DNA of 64,000 nt from Caldibacillus thermoamylovorans (GCF_000751775.1 NZ_CCRF01000079.1:21595-85594); one strand, 5' to 3'. Positions 9,154 through 18,756 are shown, numbered from the stretch's first letter. Notes: generated by a model from the sequence alone, not told the origin. Numbers and translations are program-made.

Positions 9154-10938
9154 TTATACAATATATTTTTCTGCTTCAATTAATTTATCTGCAGCTTCCC
9201 GTTTTTTCGGAATCACATTAATTGGTGTGTAACGGGTTAATTTGCGTAATGAAGATAATAACATCCGCTGAGTATCACCGCCGGATACAGCAATTAATGT
9301 TTCTTTTGCATCCGCTTCGATTCGGTTGAAGGCGGCTTGAGCAAAAATTTCTGTATAAAGCAGTTTTTGTTTGCTCTTTTCTAAACCGTCACGGGCAATC
9401 GCCTTTTCTGTGCGTAATACTGCAGATTCCATCGCATAGGTAAAGGAAACGATATCAGCAATATTTACAAGGATTTCTTGCTCCTCTTCCAGTTTTTCTC
9501 CAAATTTTTGAACTGCAAGACCGGCTGCCATTAATGCGATTTTCTTTGCGTTACGGACTAAATATTTTTGCAATGCTAATGGTTCATCACCCGGTTCTTC
9601 CGGCATCAGCATCATAAGTTCTTCTTGTAAGCTTTGTGCTTTTTCAAATAAAGGCAGTTCACCTTTCATTGCTTTTTTCACATAGGTGCCCGGGACGAGT
9701 AAACGGTTAATTTCATTGGTTCCTTCAAAAATACGATTGATTCGAGAATCACGGTAAGCCCGTTCGATTTCATATTCTTGCATGAATCCGTAACCGCCAT
9801 GGATTTGTACCCCTTCGTCAACAACATGGTCCAATACCTCTGTGGAGAAGAATTTATTTAAGGAGCACTCAATGGCATATTCCGCAATGGAAGCGGCAAT
9901 TGCTTTTCCGTCTCTTGCTTCTTCTTCACTAAAACTGCCCATTCTTTCATCAAATAGGCCGACTGTGCGATAAACAGAACTTTCTGCGGCATAAATTTCA
10001 GAAGCTAATGTCGCTAATTTTTCTTTGGTTAAGTTGAAGCTGGCAATTGTACGGTTAAATTGTTTCCGTTCTTTGGCATACTTTACTGTTAGTTCAAATG
10101 CAGATTTGGAACCGCCGACTGCCCCAACACCTAATTTATAGCGGCCAATATTCAAAATATTAAAGGCAATCACGTGACCGCGGCCAACTTCACCTAAAAC
10201 ATTTTCAACAGGGACCGGAACATCTTCTAAAATTAATGTACGAGTGGACGAACTCTTAATTCCCATCTTCTTTTCTTCTGCACCGGTAGATACGCCCGGG
10301 AATGTGCGTTCAACAATAAATGCAGTGAATTTTTCACCGTCGACTTTAGCATAAACGACAAATACATCAGCGAAGCCGGCATTGGTAATCCATTGTTTTT
10401 CACCGTTTAAAATATAGTGGGTACCTGCTTCATTTAATTTTGCCGTTGTTTTTGCACCTAATGCGTCCGATCCGGATCCGGGTTCTGTCAATGCATAAGC
10501 GGCAAGCAGTTCCCCGGATGCAAGTTTCGGTAAATATTTTTGTTTTTGTTCTTCATTACCGAATAGAACAATCGGCAATGATCCGATTCCGACATGGGCT
10601 CCGTGAGAAATCGAGAAACCACCGGCACGAGACATTTTTTCAGCAATCAGCGCAGAAGTAATTTTATCTAAACCAAGACCACCGTATTCTTCCGGTACGT
10701 CTGTCCCAAGTAAACCAAGTTCCCCGGCATGCTTTAACAGTTTCACAGAGTTTTCGAACTCATGATTTTCCAATTTTTCTACGACAGGCATGACTTCATT
10801 TGCAACATAGTCTTCTGTTGTTTTTGCAATCATTAAATGTTCTTCTGTAAAATCTTCCGGTGTAAATACTTGATCCGGACCGATTTCTTCAATTATAAAA
10901 CTACCACCTTTTACAATTTCATCAACAGATTTTGCCAT
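9154..10938 (-). CDS. fadE: Acyl-CoA dehydrogenase FadE
   Basis: 594-residue FAD-dependent acyl-CoA dehydrogenase that performs the first oxidation of beta-oxidation. The N-terminal helical part, AYALTEPGSGSDALGAKTTA (FAD/substrate loop), the KQWITNAGFADVFVVYA region and IFEGTNEINRLL carrying the catalytic glutamate are visible. A C-terminal extension of about 180 residues beyond the catalytic core is normal for this long (YusJ) subfamily. Start at 10938 (MAKSVDEIV) is set by GGGAGGAA upstream. Third gene of fadN-fadA-fadE, under FadR. Confidence 0.95.
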   Translation of the reverse strand: MAKSVDEIVKGGSFIIEEIGPDQVFTPEDFTEEHLMIAKTTEDYVANEVMPVVEKLENHEFENSVKLLKHAGELGLLGTDVPEEYGGLGLDKITSALIAEKMSRAGGFSISHGAHVGIGSLPIVLFGNEEQKQKYLPKLASGELLAAYALTEPGSGSDALGAKTTAKLNEAGTHYILNGEKQWITNAGFADVFVVYAKVDGEKFTAFIVERTFPGVSTGAEEKKMGIKSSSTRTLILEDVPVPVENVLGEVGRGHVIAFNILNIGRYKLGVGAVGGSKSAFELTVKYAKERKQFNRTIASFNLTKEKLATLASEIYAAESSVYRTVGLFDERMGSFSEEEARDGKAIAASIAEYAIECSLNKFFSTEVLDHVVDEGVQIHGGYGFMQEYEIERAYRDSRINRIFEGTNEINRLLVPGTYVKKAMKGELPLFEKAQSLQEELMMLMPEEPGDEPLALQKYLVRNAKKIALMAAGLAVQKFGEKLEEEQEILVNIADIVSFTYAMESAVLRTEKAIARDGLEKSKQKLLYTEIFAQAAFNRIEADAKETLIAVSGGDTQRMLLSSLRKLTRYTPINVIPKKREAADKLIEAEKYIV

Positions 10939-11021
10939 GAAAAATTCCTCCCTAAAAGTTATATTTAGTTGAAAAGAATATGAAAGGAGCAACTCTCATA
11001 TTCTTATTGTTTCCAATTTCC

Positions 11022-12197
11022 TTACAGCAGTTCAAACACACCTGCTGCACCCATTCCGCCTCCGATACACATTGTAACGACACCAAATTGAACATCTCTT
11101 CTTCGCATTTCATGGATAAGAGAAAGCGTTAATTTTGCACCGGTGCAACCAAGTGGATGACCTAAAGCGATTGCTCCGCCATTGACATTGACAATCTCTT
11201 CATCTAAGCCTAATTCCCGAATCACTTGAATCGATTGAGAAGCAAAGGCCTCATTTAACTCAATTAATCCGATATCAGACAATTCTAACCCGGCCAGTTT
11301 CAGTGCCTTTGGAACTGCGACGACAGGACCAATTCCCATAATTTCCGGCGGCACACCTCCCACTGCAAAAGAACGGAATTTGGCAAGCGGCTTTAACCCT
11401 TCTGCCTCTGCTTTTTCCCGATCCATTAAGAGAACCGCTGCCGCACCGTCACTTGTTTGTGAAGCATTACCGGCCGTAACCGTACCTTTGACATTGAAAG
11501 CCGGGCGTAATTTCGCCAAAACTTCCAAGGTGGTATCCGGTCTAACACCTTCATCAGTCGTAAATTGAACAGTTTTTTCAACGAGTTTATTGTTTTCATC
11601 GACGGAGCGGAAAGTGACATCAACAGGGACAATTTCCTCATTGAATTTCCCTTCTGCAATCGCTTTTGCCGCTCTTTGATGGCTTCTCACGGCAAAAGCA
11701 TCTTGTTCTTCCCGAGTAATGCCGTATTTTTCCGCAACTTGCTCAGCTGTATGACCCATGCCCATATAATATTCCGGTGCCGTTTCAGCTAATTTTGCAT
11801 TCGGGCGAACCACATGTCCCATCATTGGCACCATGCTCATGGATTCAGCACCACCGGCTAAGACAGCTTCTGCCCCACCAAGCATGATTTTTTCCGCGCC
11901 ATAGGCAATTGCTTGCAATCCCGATGAACAATAGCGATTAATGGTAATTGCCGGTACTGTATATGGGAGACCTGCCAATGCACCAATATTTCTTGCCATA
12001 TTTAATCCTTGTTCGGCTTCCGGCATTGCACAGCCGATAATTAAATCATCAATCGGGCCTTCATAATGGTTTGCTCTTTTTAATGTTTCTTTTACAACCA
12101 GTGCACCTAAGTCATCCGGTCGCGTATGACGAAGTGTTCCTTTTTTTGCCCTTCCCACAGGTGTCCGCGCACCGGCGACAATTACTGCTTCTCTCAC
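11022..12197 (-). CDS. fadA: Acetyl-CoA C-acyltransferase (thiolase) FadA
   Basis: 391-residue thiolase that cleaves 3-ketoacyl-CoA in the last step of beta-oxidation. Catalytic Cys90 is in [10 protein letters not shown]; the other thiolase motifs [23 protein letters not shown] and [12 protein letters not shown] are intact. Lies between fadN and fadE with 83 bp to fadE and 121 bp to fadN. Confidence 0.96.
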   Translation of the reverse strand: MREAVIVAGARTPVGRAKKGTLRHTRPDDLGALVVKETLKRANHYEGPIDDLIIGCAMPEAEQGLNMARNIGALAGLPYTVPAITINRYCSSGLQAIAYGAEKIMLGGAEAVLAGGAESMSMVPMMGHVVRPNAKLAETAPEYYMGMGHTAEQVAEKYGITREEQDAFAVRSHQRAAKAIAEGKFNEEIVPVDVTFRSVDENNKLVEKTVQFTTDEGVRPDTTLEVLAKLRPAFNVKGTVTAGNASQTSDGAAAVLLMDREKAEAEGLKPLAKFRSFAVGGVPPEIMGIGPVVAVPKALKLAGLELSDIGLIELNEAFASQSIQVIRELGLDEEIVNVNGGAIALGHPLGCTGAKLTLSLIHEMRRRDVQFGVVTMCIGGGMGAAGVFELL

Positions 12198-12318
12198 ATC
12201 GTTTCCCCCTTTGTACTCGAATAAAAAAGTATAGTAATTGGATTAAACCTTTGACAAGTTTTCCTGCCTGGCTCCACTATGAAAGCTTTGACAGCAATCC
12301 TTCTTCTCTTCTATTCTA

Positions 12319-14703
12319 TTAATTCCGTAACGGTTTTCCCTTTACCAACATGTGTTGCATCCGCATTTGCGTTTTCGGTTCTGCTATTAAACTTAAAAAT
12401 GCTTCTCTTTCCAAGTCAAGAATATATTCTTCATCTACTTCTGTTCCGAACGGCACTTTACCGCCAGCCAATACGTATGCAAGCTTTTTGGCTATTTTTA
12501 AATCATGCTCGGAAATATAACCGGATAAATGCATCCCTTGTGCACCAAGGAGTAATGTTGCATAACCGGTTTCACCGACGACCGGTACTTTTTTACGCAC
12601 AGGTGGCTGATAACCGCTTTCATAAAGTTCGATAACAACTTGTTTGGCATCATAAATGACATGATCCGGATTTTTGCTAATTCCGTCAAGATTATTTAAG
12701 AACCCAAATTCTCTTGCCTCTTCAGCTGAGGTGGATACTTTTGCAGTCGCAACTGTTTCAAATACTTTGTTTGCAACTTCTTGTAAGTCGAATTTGACTC
12801 CTTTAGGCATGCTGTTTAAATGTTTGATATATAACTCTTTTGTTCCGCCACCGCCCGGGATTAATCCAACACCGACTTCCACAAGGCCGATATAGCTTTC
12901 AGGTGATGCTTGAATTCGTGCAGCCGGCAGAATTACTTCAGCTCCTCCACCGAGAGCCATTTGATGTGGTGCGGCCACAACCGGTTTTTTACTGTATTTA
13001 ATATTTAACATCGCTTTATGGAATTGGCGAATCACAAAATCTAGCTCAAAAATATTATCGTCTTGTGCTTCCATTAGCATCATTGCAATATTCGCACCGA
13101 CACAGAAGTTTTTCCCTTGGTTTGCGATGACAAGACCTTTATAGTTTTTCTCCACTTCTTCAATGGATTTGTTAATCATTTGAATGATATCAAGTCCAAT
13201 GGCGTTGTTTGGTGAGTGGAACTCAAGTAATGCTACACCATCACCGATATCGATCAAGCTGGCCCCGGAGTTTTTCATAATCTCGCCTTTTTGCTTTTTC
13301 AATAGTTTAAGATTGATAGATTTCTCGTTTTGTTTAACCGGTTTATATTCTCCACGGTCATAATACAGGATTGTACCGTTATCTTCTTTATAGAAAGAAG
13401 TTGCACCGTTTGCGATCATTTCTTTAATCCAGCTTGGAACAGTCAACCCTTCACTTTCCATACGCTGAACTGATTTTTCAAGACCAATAGCGTCCCAAGA
13501 TTCAAACGGACCTTGTTCCCAGCCGAAGCCCCATTTCATTGCATTATCAACAGCAACTATATCATCGGCAATTTCATAAAGTAATTCTGCAGAGTAAACC
13601 AATGTTTTAGAGAACACACTCCATAATAGTTTTCCGGCACGGTCATCCGCATAAACCAATGCTTGGAGTTTTGCCTTTGAACCCTTTTGTTGTTTTGCCA
13701 GTTCCGTAGAAGGCGTTCTCAGTTTTTTGACCGGTTCATATTCTAACGTGTTTGGATTTAACTCATGAATTTCCTTCCCTTTTTTCAAGAAAAATCCTTG
13801 ACCTGTTTTCGCACCTAACCATTTTCTTTCTAACATCTTTTCAAGTAGCGGTGGAACGGTAAATACTTCTTTCTCTTCTCCTTCTACTTGATCTTTCACA
13901 TTGTTGGCAACGTGAACAAATGTATCCAGTCCGACAACATCGAGGGTACGGAATGTGGCACTTTTTGGTCTGCCAATCATCGGTCCAGTAATGGAATCGA
14001 CTTCACCGATGGAATAACCATTGTTTAATACTTCCTGTAAGGTGATTAATAACCCGTATGTTCCAATGCGGTTGGCAATAAAGTTCGGTGTATCTTTGGC
14101 AATGACTACCCCTTTGCCAAGGACATCTTCACCGAATTTTTCCATGAAATGAACGACTTCCGGATCGGTATCTTTTGTCGGAATGACTTCCAATAGTTTT
14201 AAATAACGCGGCGGATTGAAAAAATGCGTGCCGAGAAAATGTTTTCTAAAATCTTCTGAGCGACCTTCCGCCATTACGTTGACGGAAATTCCGGATGTGT
14301 TTGAGCTTACAATTGTTCCCGGTTTCCGATATTGGTCAACTTTTTCAAAAACGGATTTCTTAATATCCAATCTTTCGACAACGACTTCAATTATCCAATC
14401 AACTTCACTGAGTCGCTCTAAGTCATCTTCTAAGTTTCCTGCTTCAATCAGGGATAGATTATCTTTTGTAGTCAACGGTGCCGGTTTTTGTTTAAGTAAT
14501 TTTTGTTTACCTGCTTCTGCAATTCGATTACGGACGACTTTATCATTTAATGTCAGTCCTTTTGCAGCTTCTTCTTTTGTTAATTCATTTGGTACAATAT
14601 CGAGCAATAATGTCGGGATCCCAACATTTGCCAAATGTGCTGCGATGCCGGAACCCATGACACCGGAACCTAGTACGGCGGCTTTTTTAATTTGTTTAAC
14701 CAA
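12319..14703 (-). CDS. fadN: 3-hydroxyacyl-CoA dehydrogenase / enoyl-CoA hydratase FadN
   Basis: About 794 residues. The N-terminal NAD-binding 3-hydroxyacyl-CoA dehydrogenase domain has LGSGVMGSGIAAHLA near residue 10 and GTHFFNPPRYLKLLE. The C-terminal third is an enoyl-CoA hydratase/isomerase domain with ALGGGAEVILPA and LIPGGGGTKE. I prefer the TTG at 14703: GGGGG lies 9 nt upstream, and the in-frame ATG at 14748 falls in the FadR operator. First gene of the fad operon. It catalyses the middle two steps of beta-oxidation. Confidence 0.94.
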   Translation of the reverse strand: MVKQIKKAAVLGSGVMGSGIAAHLANVGIPTLLLDIVPNELTKEEAAKGLTLNDKVVRNRIAEAGKQKLLKQKPAPLTTKDNLSLIEAGNLEDDLERLSEVDWIIEVVVERLDIKKSVFEKVDQYRKPGTIVSSNTSGISVNVMAEGRSEDFRKHFLGTHFFNPPRYLKLLEVIPTKDTDPEVVHFMEKFGEDVLGKGVVIAKDTPNFIANRIGTYGLLITLQEVLNNGYSIGEVDSITGPMIGRPKSATFRTLDVVGLDTFVHVANNVKDQVEGEEKEVFTVPPLLEKMLERKWLGAKTGQGFFLKKGKEIHELNPNTLEYEPVKKLRTPSTELAKQQKGSKAKLQALVYADDRAGKLLWSVFSKTLVYSAELLYEIADDIVAVDNAMKWGFGWEQGPFESWDAIGLEKSVQRMESEGLTVPSWIKEMIANGATSFYKEDNGTILYYDRGEYKPVKQNEKSINLKLLKKQKGEIMKNSGASLIDIGDGVALLEFHSPNNAIGLDIIQMINKSIEEVEKNYKGLVIANQGKNFCVGANIAMMLMEAQDDNIFELDFVIRQFHKAMLNIKYSKKPVVAAPHQMALGGGAEVILPAARIQASPESYIGLVEVGVGLIPGGGGTKELYIKHLNSMPKGVKFDLQEVANKVFETVATAKVSTSAEEAREFGFLNNLDGISKNPDHVIYDAKQVVIELYESGYQPPVRKKVPVVGETGYATLLLGAQGMHLSGYISEHDLKIAKKLAYVLAGGKVPFGTEVDEEYILDLEREAFLSLIAEPKTQMRMQHMLVKGKPLRN

Positions 14704-14729
14704 AACTTCTTTCCCCCTTTGTTCAGTCT

Positions 14730-14747
14730 TGAATGAACACTCATTCA
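14730..14747 (-). promoter_or_regulatory. FadR operator upstream of fadN
   Basis: TGAATGAACACTCATTCA is an almost perfect palindrome and matches the B. subtilis FadR (YsiA) box TGAATGAMTANTCATTCA. It sits 27 bp upstream of the chosen fadN start. FadR would repress the operon until long-chain acyl-CoA binds. Confidence 0.9.
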
Positions 14748-14748
14748 T

Positions 14749-15100
14749 TTTTAGTCGAAAAAAAATTTCTAAAATAATTTTCCATCCATGTTTTTAATAT
14801 ACATAATTTTTCCCAACATTGCAATATATAATCATCTAGAATCACGAAATTTTATATAAATGTAGTAAATTTCAATCAGCTGAGGCAGCAATATCCCAAA
14901 TAATTCTTTATTGAACTAGGTAAAGTATGTGTGCATCCCCTCTCTTGCCTGTCTTGAACAATTTAAATTTGTAGGGGGAGTTTTCCCGCCGACCGAAGTA
15001 GGATAAATAATTTTTCGGTTTAAGTGTATAAAAGCATATTTTACATAAATTAAGGAAACAGTGGAAAGATATGAGTAGTAAAAATAAAGGAGGCCACTAT
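14749..15100. other. Divergent intergenic region fadN / cotF-like
   Basis: 352 bp without a gene. It must hold the fadN promoter on the left and the cotF promoter on the right. Near 15034 the sequence CATATTTTA resembles a sporulation sigma-E/K -10 element (CATANNNTA), but the -35 cannot be fixed. No hairpin or repeat stands out. Confidence 0.4.
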
Positions 15101-15379
15101 ATGGAACAGCAACAAACACAGCAAAATCAAAGCGGGCAAATTATGCAAGAGCCGCCTAAAGTCGTAACCGTAAAAGATTCTTTATATTTAACTGACATGT
15201 TGTCTTGGAATTTGATTGCTATGAAAAAAGCTCATTTTTTTGCAAATCAATGTCAAGATCCGGAAATTAAAGCCGCTCTTCATCATGCCGGGGAAATGCA
15301 TCAAAAGCATTATCAGACGATCTTAACCCACTTAAATACATCCGGCAGTCAACAAACCGGTTTCAGCGGCAGTCACTAA
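15101..15379 (+). CDS. CotF-like spore coat protein 1
   Basis: 92-residue protein with a Gln-rich N-terminus, then a helical segment (DMLSWNLIAMKKAHFFANQC and LHHAGEMHQKHYQTIL) typical of small CotF/YusN spore-coat proteins with a ferritin-like helical fold. Start at 15101 is set by AAAGGAGG 7 nt upstream. Followed 29 bp later by a second CotF-like gene, so probably one sporulation-controlled operon. It takes the place of yusN after fadN in B. subtilis. Confidence 0.85.
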   Translation: MEQQQTQQNQSGQIMQEPPKVVTVKDSLYLTDMLSWNLIAMKKAHFFANQCQDPEIKAALHHAGEMHQKHYQTILTHLNTSGSQQTGFSGSH

Positions 15380-15408
15380 ACATAATCGAATCTAGGGAGG
15401 TTACATAA

Positions 15409-15747
15409 ATGAGCCAACAAAATAAAATTCAAAATCCTGCTGTCCAATTACAAAAAACTCCGGATATGAATGACCGGGATTTTATTAATGATATGCTGGC
15501 AACGGAGAAATATATGACTTGGGCCTACAGCACTGCGTTGAATGAAACAAGTTATTCCGATTTATATCAAGATGTTTTGGACATTTTTACTGAAACACAA
15601 AATTGCCAACGTGAACTGTTTGAAATCATGTTCAAAAAAGGCTGGTACGGTTTTGAGGCAGCTGATCAGCAAAAATTGCAACAATCTCACCAACAATTTC
15701 AAGGCTATAGCAACCAATTTCCTTACAACAACCAACAAATTCAATAA
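15409..15747 (+). CDS. CotF-like spore coat protein 2 (YusN-type)
   Basis: 112-residue protein with DRDFINDMLATEKYMTWAYS followed by paired helices (LYQDVLDIFTETQNCQRELF, MFKKGWYGFEAADQQKL) and a Gln/Asn-rich end. This matches the CotF/YusN spore-coat family, with the GWYGFEAAD-type C-terminal box common to it. Start has AGGGAGG upstream. Ends 14 bp before a terminator. Confidence 0.88.
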   Translation: MSQQNKIQNPAVQLQKTPDMNDRDFINDMLATEKYMTWAYSTALNETSYSDLYQDVLDIFTETQNCQRELFEIMFKKGWYGFEAADQQKLQQSHQQFQGYSNQFPYNNQQIQ

Positions 15748-15761
15748 ATTTGCTTTTAATG

Positions 15762-15792
15762 AGGCAATTTCTTGACGGGAAATTGCCTTTGT
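15762..15792 (+). terminator. Terminator after cotF-like genes
   Basis: AGGCAATTT-CTTGACGGG-AAATTGCCTTT forms a 9-bp stem ending in a short U-tract, 14 bp after the second coat gene. Confidence 0.85.
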
Positions 15793-16015
15793 TGATTTTG
15801 TTAAACGGAAAAATCGCTCATTGCCATTAACTTCTTCAATAAAAAATATGTGCCGGATAAAACATTTTTCTTCCCGCCTAATCACTCTTCCCCTTTAATC
15901 AACACAATAAAATTGATCCCATTAAAATTTTCTACATGAATATTTGAAACCTATGGAAATTTCCATCCGTATTCTATAATATTAACTTATACATAAACGG
16001 AAGGAGTTTGTTCGG

Positions 16016-17131
16016 TTGTTTAAAACTAAATTACATTTTTGGACATTAGAGATTCTGCTTATCGTCGGAATTATTTACATATGTACCAAAATTTCGTTTC
16101 TGTTTAATCCGATTGTCGTCTTTTTATCCACTTTGTTTTTCCCGATATTAATAACGGGTTTCCTTTATTTTCTCTTTAATCCGATCGTTTCTTTATTGGA
16201 AAAAATAAAAATTCCACGAACTTTGGCCATTTTTATTTTGTATGTATTATTTATCGGGCTCGTCGTTCTTATCGTAGCATTAGTAATCCCAATTTTATCA
16301 CAGCAATTTCGCGAGCTTTTTGCAAATATTCCAAAATATATCGATAAGCTTCCAGAGATCATCAATGATATATCCAAGTCAGACGCGTTCCATTGGATTC
16401 AAAATCAAGAGTATGTAGATCTTGATCAAATTCAACATAATTTAATGAGTTATCTTTCGGATATTCCAACAGCTGTCACAAATAGTCTATCCGGCTTAAT
16501 TGGTGCGGTTGCGAATATTACTTTAGTCATTGTGACGGTACCATTTTTACTTTTTTATTTATTAAAAGATGGGCATAAACTGCCGAATGCAATTTTACGG
16601 TTTTTGCCGAAATCGTATCGTAAAGAAGGCTTAGTTATTTTAAAAGATACAACAAACACTTTAGCAACCTATATTCAAGGACAGATAATCGTTTCACTAT
16701 GTGTAGGTACATTGTCATTTATCGGTTACATGATCATTGGCTTACCTTATGCATTATTATTAGGATTAGCAGTTGCGGTGACCAATTTTATTCCATATGT
16801 CGGACCGTTTTTAGGGGCAGCTCCTGCTTTTATCGTCGGGCTATTTATTTCCCCATGGACGGCTATATTGGTCGTTGTCGTTGCCGTAGTCGCTCAGCAG
16901 TTCGAGAGCAATTTTATCTCACCGCTAGTCATTGGGCGAGCTCTGGATACCCATCCGGCGACGATCATTATTATTTTATTGGTAGCCGGAAACATTGCGG
17001 GGATTTTGGGTATGATTTTAGGTGTTCCGGTCTATGCCGTTTCAAAAACGATTGTTTTAAACATCGTTCGACTTGTCCGGCTACACCGCGAGCATAGAAA
17101 AGAGGCTACTATCGGATTAAACAAAGAATAA
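16016..17131 (+). CDS. AI-2E family transporter (TqsA/YhhT-like permease)
   Basis: 371-residue membrane protein with about eight membrane segments. Family blocks VTVPFLLFYLLKDG, YIQGQIIVSLCVGTLSFIGY and IGRALDTHPATIIIILL match the AI-2E transporter family (PF01594). The start is TTG at 16016 with AAGGAG 9 nt upstream. Family members export diverse small solutes and the substrate here is unknown. Monocistronic, with a terminator right after the stop. Confidence 0.9.
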   Translation: MFKTKLHFWTLEILLIVGIIYICTKISFLFNPIVVFLSTLFFPILITGFLYFLFNPIVSLLEKIKIPRTLAIFILYVLFIGLVVLIVALVIPILSQQFRELFANIPKYIDKLPEIINDISKSDAFHWIQNQEYVDLDQIQHNLMSYLSDIPTAVTNSLSGLIGAVANITLVIVTVPFLLFYLLKDGHKLPNAILRFLPKSYRKEGLVILKDTTNTLATYIQGQIIVSLCVGTLSFIGYMIIGLPYALLLGLAVAVTNFIPYVGPFLGAAPAFIVGLFISPWTAILVVVVAVVAQQFESNFISPLVIGRALDTHPATIIIILLVAGNIAGILGMILGVPVYAVSKTIVLNIVRLVRLHREHRKEATIGLNKE

Positions 17132-17137
17132 CAAATG

Positions 17138-17168
17138 CTCCCTATCCTAAAAATAGGGAGTTCTTTAT
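17138..17168 (+). terminator. Terminator after AI-2E transporter gene
   Basis: CTCCCTAT-CCTAAAA-ATAGGGAG followed by TTCTTTATT, 7 bp after the stop codon. Confidence 0.88.
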
Positions 17169-17301
17169 TACTAAACAACCCTGACTGAAAAATAATGCCC
17201 CTCATCCATAAGTGAAACACATTCCATAAAGCATGTTGCTATTAAATTTAGTAAAACATTTGTATAATAAGGACAAAACGGAACGAATGGGGAAATCGGT
17301 T

Positions 17302-17556
17302 ATGGGGCTTTTTAAAAAAAAGAAAAAGGTTATATTGGAGTTCTGTACCAATAATTTAAACCAATTTTATGATGATGATCTGTTTGACGAATTAGAGGAA
17401 TTGGTCAATGAACAAGACTATCAAGTGAAAGAGATGGATTGCTTAAGTTATTGTGATGAATGTACATGTTCTCCCTATGTTTTAGTTAATTCGACTTTTG
17501 TTGAAGCGGAAACACCGCGGGAATTAATCATGAAGCTGAAGGAAAAGAATACATAA
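17302..17556 (+). CDS. yuzB: DUF1450 / UPF0349 protein YuzB
   Basis: 84-residue protein MGLFKKKKKVILEFCTNNLN... with conserved cysteines in LSYCDECTCSPYVLVN, diagnostic of the YuzB (DUF1450) family. The CxxCxC-like arrangement suggests metal or redox binding but function is unknown. Start at 17302 matches the family N-terminus, with GGGG about 9 nt upstream; the longer frame from 17233 is not supported. A TATAAT box at about 17262 may be its promoter. Confidence 0.85.
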   Translation: MGLFKKKKKVILEFCTNNLNQFYDDDLFDELEELVNEQDYQVKEMDCLSYCDECTCSPYVLVNSTFVEAETPRELIMKLKEKNT

Positions 17557-17578
17557 GCTGTGGATAATCTTTTATTTT

Positions 17579-17612
17579 AACAAAAAAGGACAGACCCCTA
17601 TGGATCCGTCCT
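17579..17612 (-). terminator. Terminator after the Mn-riboswitch gene
   Basis: On the minus strand AGGACGGATC and GGTCTGTCCT pair and are followed by TTTTTTGTT. It lies directly downstream of the 17620-18072 gene and faces yuzB convergently. Confidence 0.75.
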
Positions 17613-17619
17613 GTATATG

Positions 17620-18072
17620 CTAATCTTCATCATCTGTTGTCAATCTTTTCAAACGATCTTCTTCTTGAAGAAACTTAATAAAATTCTCCATAGCCATAAC
17701 CGGTTTCTCATTAACAAGATGAATATACTGGTTTTTTCTTTCACTTGTTAAATAGCGGCTTTTTTTCATCCGTTCAATAATATAGCGAACGCCGATACGT
17801 TCTATTTCCTTTTTGGTTAGTTTTGTTTCCCGTAAAAGAGCAAATCCAAATGCACCGATGACCGCATAAATAATTACCGGTATATAAAAATCTCCGTCTC
17901 TTGTTGTAAAAAACAATAAATAGATAAGATTAATCATCGCAATACCAATAAGTGGAAATGTCCAAAACATATATTTCGAAGTTTTCCTCGCCAATGGTAA
18001 AATAAGCTTTTGAATCTGTTCTATTTCTTTCTTAATATTCTCTGGAAAACTATTCATTAAAAAGTTGTCCAT
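17620..18072 (-). CDS. Two-TM membrane protein under Mn2+ riboswitch (YybP-like candidate)
   Basis: 150 residues: a charged N-terminal helix, two membrane segments (MFWTFPLIGIAMINLIYLLF and FYIPVIIYAVIGAFGFALL), then a charged cytosolic C-terminal helix region ending in DDED. Start at 18072 has AAAGGTGA upstream. The yybP-ykoY riboswitch 60 bp upstream puts it under Mn2+ control. B. subtilis yybP, one of the founding genes of that riboswitch, encodes a protein of similar size, so this may be YybP; I know the homology only from memory. YwnF-like is an alternative. A role in manganese homeostasis is inferred from regulation only. Confidence 0.65.
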   Translation of the reverse strand: MDNFLMNSFPENIKKEIEQIQKLILPLARKTSKYMFWTFPLIGIAMINLIYLLFFTTRDGDFYIPVIIYAVIGAFGFALLRETKLTKKEIERIGVRYIIERMKKSRYLTSERKNQYIHLVNEKPVMAMENFIKFLQEEDRLKRLTTDDED

Positions 18073-18132
18073 ATAATCACCTTTTATAATTATATTCCTA
18101 ACATACCTATTCAATCACACGGTTAAACATGC

Positions 18133-18268
18133 AAAAGAGAAATAAAGAGACCTACCTTCATTCAATAATGGAGGTAAGGTCTCGCTAACAATCAATATTG
18201 CCAACAAAGCCGAGAGAACAAATCTCCGTAATGACGACCTCGCTGTAGAAGCTACTCCCCTTATCAAA
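18133..18268 (-). promoter_or_regulatory. yybP-ykoY (Mn2+) riboswitch
   Basis: The minus-strand leader has the hallmarks in order: AAGGGGAGTAGC at the 5' end, CTCTCGGCTTTGTTGGCAA, GTTAGCGAGACCTTACC, and GGTAGGTCTC followed by TTTATTTCTCTTTT, which closes a terminator hairpin with GAGACCTTACCT. This layout matches the yybP-ykoY family, where Mn2+ binding prevents termination. It precedes the gene at 17620-18072. Confidence 0.88.
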
Positions 18269-18295
18269 AACAGATTAATTATTGATTACAGTTAT

Positions 18296-18443
18296 GATAC
18301 TATATAAATTACATACTGTCAAAACATACGCAAAATTAGTTCGCGCGTATTTCTTGCCGCCTGAATAAAATGTAGGCAATGACAAAACAAATCAATGTTG
18401 CGGCAATCATTCCGGTTAGCTGCGGCCAAATTAATAATAGACT
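18296..18443. repeat. Duplicated 3' end of ABC-2 permease gene (copy 1)
   Basis: About 148 bp nearly identical to 19174-19322, which contains the last ~36 codons and the 3' flank of the ABC-2 permease gene. The copies differ at a handful of bases. On the minus strand this copy encodes the same C-terminal residues (FVIAYILF...RQEIRAN) without the rest of the gene. It and the true 3' end bracket a small gene and an IS remnant. Confidence 0.85.
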
Positions 18444-18537
18444 AAATATTTATTTTATTACAGAAATACATTATCATAATACTAGAAATACTGTAATACT
18501 ATTCATGGTTTTTTTTTAAATTTGGAGGTCTTTGTCA

Positions 18538-18702
18538 ATGAGGAAATTTTTTGGTATTATTTTAGGTTATTTAATTGGATTCGGTGTTTTACTGCTTATT
18601 GGAATCGATATTACTTTGGATACTTTGAAAATATTTTTATTTGCAACTATTATTGGTCTTGTCATTGGTGCAGTCGTAAATAGATTATGTAAAAAAAGGT
18701 AA
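18538..18702 (+). CDS. Small hydrophobic two-TM protein (54 aa)
   Basis: A short frame starting MRKFFGIILGYLIGFGVLLL, then a polar turn (DITLDTLK), then FLFATIIGLVIGAVVNRL and a basic tail CKKR. GGAGG lies 9 nt before the ATG. Two helices with GxxxG spacing suggest a membrane miniprotein. It is enclosed between the two copies of the permease-end duplication next to a transposase remnant, so it may have arrived as cargo. Function unknown. Confidence 0.6.
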   Translation: MRKFFGIILGYLIGFGVLLLIGIDITLDTLKIFLFATIIGLVIGAVVNRLCKKR

Positions 18703-18756
18703 TATACAAGTATGGTGTTAAATTATAAAAGCAAGCACCCTACAGATAGGGCTATT

